The position numbers and the translations under genes are program-made. Below are positions 57,468 to 64,000 of a stretch of 64,000 bases of DNA, in pieces. Under the pieces are notes generated by a model, which saw only the letters and a program-made list of their open reading frames with translations, made no database searches and was not told the DNA's origin. The DNA lies in contig NC_030997.1 of the NCBI RefSeq assembly GCF_000149955.1, positions 744,001-808,000 of the forward strand. The letters are read 5' to 3'. The number at the start of each line of letters is the position of its first letter. Within the stretch, counting starts at the first letter, position 1. The DNA is from Fusarium oxysporum f. sp. lycopersici 4287 (taxonomy: Eukaryota > Ascomycota > Sordariomycetes > Hypocreales > Nectriaceae).

Positions 57468-58127
57468 TCACTGATCCTTCCAGTACTGGCTAATACCACC
57501 GTCCTCTCCAGTGAATGGATCAGCGGCAGGATTCTTGACGTCCCATACTGCTTTGAAGTCGTCTGCACTATCGCCTCCCTCATCCCATGTCCAGGAAAAC
57601 CCCCTCGGATAAGCCCCCATCATACAGAATCCCTCCAGGGGCACCTCTGCAACAGCAATCCTGGGGTTGTCGGCAGCAATACCACGAGCGTCTCCAGTCA
57701 TACAACCAAAAGATGCCATGTTAGCGGATGGATCGTATGACTTGTGTGCAACGCCTGCTGGGATGACAAAAAGATCTCCCACGTTGACCTCGAGCTCCAG
57801 TCCGCCGTCTTCATAGGCTGTTCCAGAAGTATGCTCTTGTGGGTCATCGCTTAAGTCTGCAACACCCCAGCGGATGCGGCCAGGGCCGGAGACAACTACC
57901 ATAACTTCATGGGACTGGGAATGATAATGGGATCGCTGATGTTGACCATATCTAACGACCCATTGTACGTCCCACTCATTGCCGCAAAAAGTATCGAATG
58001 CTTTGGTACGATCGACTTGACCATCTTTGACAAAAGCGTTCTTGTAATGGAGCAGTGGTTTGTGTGAATTAGGGATCAGTTTGGTTGGCTTCAAGTGGTA
58101 CAGAATTGGTTCTGGCAAGGTCTCCAT
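57468..58127 (-). CDS. Cupin-domain protein (YjlB-like)
   Basis: Intronless, 219 aa from ATG 58127 (METLPEPILYHLKPTKLIPNS), chosen because relatives begin there; an upstream extension to 58235 is unlikely. The cupin motifs are SHYHSQSHEVMVVVSGPGRI (metal-binding His and Glu) and DLFVIPAGVAHKSY (second His). Length and the opening EPILYHLKPTKLIPNSHKPLL match the YjlB-like single-domain cupins of bacteria and fungi, whose activity is not known. It is cytosolic. It is transcribed away from the monooxygenase gene, so the two could share the 660-bp region between them. Confidence 0.85.
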   Translation of the reverse strand: METLPEPILYHLKPTKLIPNSHKPLLHYKNAFVKDGQVDRTKAFDTFCGNEWDVQWVVRYGQHQRSHYHSQSHEVMVVVSGPGRIRWGVADLSDDPQEHTSGTAYEDGGLELEVNVGDLFVIPAGVAHKSYDPSANMASFGCMTGDARGIAADNPRIAVAEVPLEGFCMMGAYPRGFSWTWDEGGDSADDFKAVWDVKNPAADPFTGEDGGISQYWKDQ

Positions 58128-58794
58128 GTTGACAGTGGAATGGAAGTACGCTCCAGGTCTTTGTAGGATGTGAACTGGAGCAAGAAAATAGAATTGAAGG
58201 TCAATGGGACGAAGGTCGTAGCACTTGTTGTTCAATGACGCGACAGTACGATTGCTTGGGATGATGGCTACACAATGCTCCTTTCTTACCCACCACTACT
58301 TATATCTTCCAGATGGCAGATGGGGAGGGGCTCCATTCCACAATTCCCAGTGGTAGATATCATTTTGGTTTGCGTGTCAGTGGCTCACATGGCTAACGGT
58401 TAGCCATCCCGAGAATTGCGGGGAGATAGCGCTCGGAGTTGCTAACCGCTGATAATCGGAAACCTTAACCGTGATATCCTTAACCTAATGAAGGACAGAA
58501 TACGCGAGATTGCGTCTAGAACCGCGGGGTAATGCATTAGGCTTATCTCCTTTCGTATCTGCCGGTGATTCTGTGGCATGAATGCTACGATAACGAGCAG
58601 TGAGACAACAACGCACAGAGGGCCCTTGACTCGGCAACTGGGGCCCTGTGTTGCTTCGCCATGATTTGGCCCCGTGATAAAAGCAAACAGTCGTGAAAGA
58701 TAAGCTCTGCTCACCCATATAAACCTTTAAGCCGCAGGTCTTGTCCTTGGATCACATTTCCATCATACCTCACCTATATCCCACTTAAGTCACG
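58128..58794. promoter_or_regulatory. Divergent promoter region of cupin and monooxygenase genes
   Basis: No gene is visible. A TATAAA box at 58718-58723 lies 72 nt before the monooxygenase ATG. The two genes diverge from here. Confidence 0.4.
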
Positions 58795-60822
58795 ATGCCT
58801 AACGCGCTTGGTGACAGTAGCAGTAAACTGCCGAGTTTCCTTTCCACCGGCAACTTTACCAGCAATGCTTCATTTACAACCAAGGAAGAACACCATAACA
58901 CCACTTCGAAAGGAACACCACACTCAGCGGCAAAAGAAAGCCCCAAGCCCTGGGTATCGCAGCGATGTACGGATCAGGCACGCCTGCTTAAGGTCATCTA
59001 CATTGGTGCCGGGATTTCTGGCATCTGCGGTGCCATTGAGTTCAGAAAGCAAGTCCCTAATCTAGAGCTTGTCATCTATGAGAAGAACCCTGAGCTCGGC
59101 GGGACATGGTATGAGAATAGGTAAGTCCGTACAACTTGAGTGGTCGAAGGTTAAAGCTGACATTTTCGTCTATAGATATCCTGGCTGTGCCTGTGGTGAG
59201 CATGTACTACCAAGCGCTCATGTGTAATATCGTTTTGACGAACTTTAGATGTACCCGCACACGCATACCAGTTGACCTCCGAGTCTTCCCCGCGATGGAC
59301 TTCCTTCTTTGCCTCTGCGCCTGAGATCCTTCAGTACTGGAAAGATGTTGCCACTAAATATGACATCAGGAAGCACATGAGATTCCAGCAGAAGTGTACC
59401 GGTGCTCGGTGGAGCGAGACCACCAATAAGTGGTTTGTCCAGCTCAAAGACTTGACGACAGGTCTCGAGTATGAAGACTCCGCCGATGTACTTGTTACTG
59501 GCGAAGGCGTTTTGAATGAGTGGAGATGGCCTGATATCAACGGCATCAAGTCTTTCAAAGGACAGCTGCTTCATAGTGCGAATTGGGACCCTCAAGTTGA
59601 TCTACAGGTGAGTAGTACTAGTTATGTTGATCTTGGAAAGGTCGTTTGCTGATGAGAGGCCGAATCATAGGATAAGTCTGTCGCTGTTATTGGAAACGGG
59701 AGCAGTGGACTCCAGATTGTCCCTGCAATATTACCTGATGTCAAGCATATGGATCACTACATACGCGGTAGGTCCTGGATTGTTGGTCTCTTTGGAGATC
59801 CGGAGACCAGACAGCGCATTAAAGAAGCAGGCGGCAACTTCAAGTATTCCCCAGACGAGATTCAAAACTGGGAGACAGATCGAGAGGCATATTTGAAGTA
59901 CAGACGCTCCATCGAGCACAACATCAACAAGAACTTTGGTGTTCTCTTCAGCGGGACCTCGGAACAGACCAACCTTCGGCTTCTAGCTCAAGAGTCCATG
60001 ATCCAAAGACTCAAGGAGAGACCTGATATCTATGAGCACCTTCAACCTGACTTCTCGCCTTATTGCAAACGTATGTCACCCGGCCCAGGTTACCTCGAAG
60101 CGCTGGCATCTCCCAAGGTTGATACCATCACTTCTGGCATTACCAAAATTGACGAGACTGGAATATTCACTGCGGATGGCCAACATCATCCAGTTGATGT
60201 GATCATCTGCGCGACTGGCTTCCAAACCTCACCCGCCAGCCGAAGCTTTCCCATTTATGGTGTTGGTGGAGTCAACCTACGAGAGCGCTTCCAAAAACGC
60301 CCGGAGACATACCTAAGCGTCTGTACAGATGGCTTTCCCAACTTCTTCCAATCCATGGGTCCTAATTCGATGCCCGGCGCTGGCAGTCTCCTACTCGTGA
60401 TTGAGAAGACAAATACCTACATCGCCAAGATTCTAGCTCGAATGGCGTACGATAACATCGCGCGCATTGAGCCGAAGCAAAATATGGTTCAAGCATTTAC
60501 CGATTACTGTGATAATTTCTTCAAACAGACTGTTTTTGCAGAGGAGTGCAATTCTTGGTACAAGACCTATGAGACCGGTGCTTCGCGTGAGGAGCAGAAG
60601 CGCGGACGGATCACGGCATTGTGGCCTGGCAGTAGTTTGCATTGTGTGCGCACTTTGAGCCGTCCTCGTTGGGAAGATTTTGAGTACAAGTATTGTGATG
60701 ATAATGAGTTTGGGTGGTTCGGAAATGGATGGACATTGGCGGAGAAGTTTGTTACCGACGAGTTGGAGTCCTTGACATGGTATCTGAATGACACAAATGT
60801 CATGGAGAAGATAGTGGCATAG
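58795..60822 (+). CDS. Flavin-dependent Baeyer-Villiger-type monooxygenase
   Basis: Four exons (58795-59120, 59176-59195, 59249-59607, 59671-60822) give 618 aa; the second is only 20 nt and supplies YPGCAC of the conserved YPGxxxD. Motifs are the FAD site VIYIGAGISGICGA, the Baeyer-Villiger fingerprint FKGQLLHSANWD (FxGxxxHxxxW) and the NADPH site VAVIGNGSSGLQIVP, with CATGFQ near the end. The enzyme would insert oxygen into ketones or hydroxylate, using NADPH and O2, in the cytosol. An N-terminal extension of about 60 residues precedes the FAD domain. The substrate is unknown; it may serve detoxification or a metabolite pathway. Confidence 0.9.
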
Positions 60823-60951
60823 ACATTAGATGAGAGATACGCTAGCGGTAAACAACTCTTACAATTATAACACTCCAAAAAACCGAAATTATAGCGAGGC
60901 TGACCTGTCACTGCTTTCATGCCTAAGAATAGTTTCATGGCCTCCAACACC

Positions 60952-61422
60952 CTAGGACTGCAGTGCTTCTTCCAGTCTAGGATGCTCCCCTTCCCCAACT
61001 GCATCAACCCATTTCTCAATCCCCTTCAAGAACACTCCATCTGTGCATCGAGCAACCGCACCAAGAAAGTCAACCTTCAACGTGCTTTCAGCAACGAGCT
61101 TGCCCTACCGGGGAGATTGTCGAGACATGGCTTCCGCGTAGACCTTTCGTAATTGCGTTTGTTCATACTCCATCAGATGTTCCCAATAAATGCCAGCCTT
61201 CCCTTCATTGTCGAGATTGACGTCTCATTTCTCAACCATGTCTTGTACGGCCTCATTCCCGTACTTGTCGCGTTGTGGCTCTTCTTCCCAAGTTGGGCCT
61301 TGTAGAAACTTAGGCATCTCAGTCACTGCCCTGAAAGGCATGGTTGGCACACACTCCCAGTCAATTATAGCGCTGGGGGAGTTAGTTCCATTGATCATGT
61401 GGTGGTATCTGCAGTAGCCAGC
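60952..61422 (-). pseudogene. 3' fragment of an APH-family phosphotransferase
   Basis: On the minus strand the frame from about 61390 reads SAIIDWECVPTMPFRAVTEM and on to PKFLQGPTWEEE, the Mg-binding DWE region of aminoglycoside-phosphotransferase-like fungal kinases. It continues to a TGA in MVEK-stop-DVNLDNEGKAG near 61228-61230, goes on to YEQTQLRKVYAEAM, then needs a frame change to FLGAVARCTDGVFLKGIEKW and ends at 60952. The N-terminal two thirds, including the ATP-binding part and HGD motif, are absent. A truncated, dead copy lying tail-on to the monooxygenase gene. Confidence 0.6.
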
Positions 61423-61593
61423 TGTCTTTCACTAAGTATATGATGATTAATTACAAAACTTCCCATTTGAATCAAAGTGCAAAAGATCTTATCAAAGGGC
61501 TTACTAGTTTCTTCTAAGCTCTCCTTAACATGACTAAAGGCTCTCATAACCAAGGACTAGATTTCTCAGTTTTATGCTGTTTCTCGGTACTCT

Positions 61594-63239
61594 CTAGGTA
61601 AGATATCGGAAGCCAGATCCAGGAAGATGTCGTCCCGCAGCTTCCTCCTCGGCCTCTCTAAGTTCCAGCTTCCGGTTAGCACGCTTGAGAATGAAGTGAA
61701 GGGCAACACTGGCAATGATAGCGATGGTGGCCATGGCAGCGTTGACACTAAAGGCTAGAATGAATCGCGGTTCAGCGCCGTTGGGATACAAGAAAGATCC
61801 ATAGATACTGCAGATGGTTGCCAGGGCATTGTTGAATGCCAGCGCGGCAGCTCGTTTAGAAACAGGTCGGAAGTTGGTGTTGGCGGTCCATACCATGGAC
61901 ATGTTGAAACCAGAATAGATACCAGGCAGCATGATCATGGCGCCAAAGTAGCGAGGGCCAATACCGGTGGTAGAAGCTGAGATGATGAAGCCTGCGAGCG
62001 CACAGGCAATAGACAAGCTCGTATGCCAGAAGCGCTCTTGAACCCGGTCAGCGTTCCATGCGACAACCGCACAGACGATGCATGCCAGTAGATATGGAGG
62101 TGCGGTAAGCAAGAGGGTGGTGATTCTGTCCTTGCCCATGCTCTTCACGATAGTAGGGAAGAAGCTGTTAATAGCAATAGCGCTAGCAGCTCCGTAGCAG
62201 ACAACAATCAAGATCCAGTTCTTGGGGTCTTGGAGAAGCAGCTTAAAGCCATGAAAGAGAGATTGCTGGTCGCCTGCAGTCCAGTCCTCTTCACCAGCGG
62301 CATCGACCTCCATACGCCACAGAGCAATGGCGCGTTCCTCTTCAGTGAGCCACTTGGTGGTTGCTGGAAAGTCGGGGAGAATCCAGTAGCAGCAGAAGGC
62401 GATGACAACAGTAGCTGAGCCTTCGAGGATAAAGATCCATCGCCAGGCCAGAAGCCCACCGACACCATTCATTCCGTCAATGATGCCGGCGGCGATCAGT
62501 CCGGAGAAAGCGCCCGAGATGAGAGATCCCGAGTAGAAGATCGCAGTTCGAACGCCAAGTTCCTTTCGCACGTACCAGGCGCTGAGGGTTGCCATAGCGC
62601 CGGGATAGAAGGCCGCTTCGACGAAGCCAAGGAGGAATCGGACTGCAGTGAGTGCACCAAAGCTATGGACAGCTCCGGTGGAGGCGCACAGAACACCCTG
62701 TTTCTGTCAGCTTCATTGTTAAGGTTTGAGCATGTGGGGGAAACCATACCCATCCGATCATGCAAGCCGTAAGGTACGAGGCCGGCCTTCCGATTTTGTT
62801 CAGCAGCATGTTGGAGGGAACTTGCATGAGAACATAGCCGACGAAAAGGACAGACACGGCAGTCTACAATGGTCAGAACAAACATGAAAGAAGTTTCATG
62901 TTTCTCATACCTGGAACTCGTTGCCCTTCAATCCCAGATCCTCCTCCATGCCGCCAAGTCTAGCAGCTCCAATAGCGTTCCTGTTTTGTCAATATCTCAA
63001 CTAACTCTGATCTGCCGAAGATCTTACCTGTCAAGATAGTTCATGATGTAGATCAAGATCATACAAGGAAGTAAGCGAAGATCAATCTTGCGTCTGAGAC
63101 GCTTCTCCAGAGCCGTGATTTCCTCATCAGAAAGATGCTGAAGCGCTTCAGGCTTAGGAGATATGACTTGCCCCTGGCTCTTGGAGTCGCAAGACTCATT
63201 CTCGTCCATGCTGGCGCGGGGCTTCTTCTCGATATCCAT
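61594..63239 (-). CDS. MFS transporter of the anion:cation symporter (allantoate permease-like) family
   Basis: Four exons (63239-63028, 62980-62911, 62863-62750, 62697-61594) give 499 aa; phases fit. The ATG chosen gives MDIEKKPRASMDENES, a cytosolic tail before the first helix. About 12 membrane segments carry family motifs: CMILIYIMNYLDRNAIGAARL, FVGYVLMQVPSNMLLNKIGRPASYL, GFVEAAFYPGAMATLSAWY, and NSFFPTIVKSMG in the second half. The group imports carboxylates, vitamins, allantoate or dipeptides with protons. The substrate is not predictable. Upstream lie two imperfect direct repeats. Confidence 0.9.
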
Positions 63240-63470
63240 GTTGTTGTATATACTGCTGTTGACTGAAATATGAGTTGGTGCCCTGAATGATGAGGAGCTG
63301 TTCGACCCCGGCTGGCACCGCTCGTCTTTATACATCTCCAATGCATACAAAACTCTTGGTGTCTCATCGGCCTGGGGAGCTTCCCCAGACTCTGCGTAGT
63401 TGCTTGGCATGGGGTAGCCTTGTGAAAGACGCTACACAGATGATAGTAAGATAGGACAAGGAACTTGTTG

Positions 63471-63690
63471 TCGGCTCGGTAGGCATAGAGGCCGTTAGGA
63501 GGAAGCCAATTCCCCAGACTTTTTGTTGTTCTGGAGTACGATACGGGGAACCCTTGCCTCAACCACGAGATAGGCAAGTTTAGGGAAACGAGTTTTGCTT
63601 CGGCTCGGTAATGAAAGCGGCCGTTAGCGTTGTCGCTATCTTAGTTCCCCGGATTTTCCACTGGTGTCATGGTACGGGGTAGCCGTGATT
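63471..63690. repeat. Imperfect direct repeats upstream of the MFS gene
   Basis: TCGGCTCGGTA...GGCCGTTAG...TTCCCC(A/G)GA occurs at 63471 and again at 63600, 129 bp apart. Each copy is followed by a TACGGGG(A/T)A block (63543 and 63673), and a third GCATGGGGTAGCC is at 63408. These may be remnants of a local duplication or binding sites for a regulator of the transporter. Confidence 0.35.
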
Positions 63691-64000
63691 AGGCATTCGA
63701 CTTCGAGAACTGGAACTCATGTCTCCATTCTCAGATAGGACTATCAGAATCTCCTTTTTCAACTTATCATTAAAATCTACTTAAATCTTCAATCATCCTC
63801 ATCTCTTTGGATATTTGTGACATTGAGAGAGTTAATGGAGCTGGTTTGAACAGGTCTGTTGGAGAAGTAAAGTTTTCTCGGTTCAACATAACGTTCCAGC
63901 CAACTGGATGATCTCCCCGCATCACGATGTCAAAATTTTGGAGTCATTCCCTTGGTAACCTTTAGCTTACCCCTCTTCCCCATGGGCCAGATTTGGCTGT
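63691..64000. other. Gene-free window end
   Basis: No coding sequence or repeat is recognised in the last 300 bp. Confidence 0.4.

Overview
The window reads as nuclear DNA of a filamentous ascomycete, very probably Fusarium (Hypocreales). Genes are split by 46-72 bp introns with GT..AG ends. The contents fit that group: a fungal RALF peptide, a siderophore-type MFS transporter, a secreted DUF7908/PAN-type protein, a TRI3-like acyltransferase relic, a LaeA-type methyltransferase, and a tRNA-Pro with a 19-nt intron. The genus is an inference from gene content; no rDNA or barcode gene is present.

Layout. 0-3.4 kb: two tandem secreted three-module proteins, one killed by two Trp-to-stop changes. 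4.9-17 kb: a BNR/beta-propeller sugar-acid lyase candidate, an EEP nuclease/phosphatase, an intact P450 next to a broken TRI3-like acyltransferase, a 2EXR gene with one nonsense codon, a PhoD phosphatase and an O-methyltransferase. 17-27 kb: a self/nonself-like block with a ULD-type protein carrying a zinc ribbon, a dead phosphorylase-NB-ARC-TPR receptor, and an intact lipase-GTPase fusion of 1119 aa. 27-34 kb: a LaeA-like methyltransferase, a CE12 rhamnogalacturonan acetylesterase, a fungal transcription factor without a zinc cluster, and a decayed HicA-fold-like gene. 34.4-45.8 kb: two related retroposons in opposite orientation, both with target-site duplications, bracket a SET protein, the large DUF7908/PAN protein, the siderophore transporter and a terpene synthase. 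47-64 kb: an amino-acid transporter, an F-box-like relic, a secreted FAD oxidoreductase, the RALF peptide, about 3.5 kb of decayed sequence, tRNA-Pro, a cupin, a Baeyer-Villiger-type monooxygenase, a phosphotransferase relic and an ACS-family MFS transporter.

How it fits together. At least seven gene relics, two retroposons and many lineage-variable gene families suggest accessory or subtelomeric DNA. Functional themes are plant-wall/gum sugar breakdown (PL42-like plus CE12), host signalling mimicry (RALF), iron uptake (transporter with an SreA-type site upstream), specialised metabolism pieces (P450, terpene synthase, monooxygenase, methyltransferases) and NLR/incompatibility-like proteins. 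No complete biosynthetic cluster is evident. All exon boundaries are by eye; where given they keep the frame and rebuild family motifs, but no transcript data were available.
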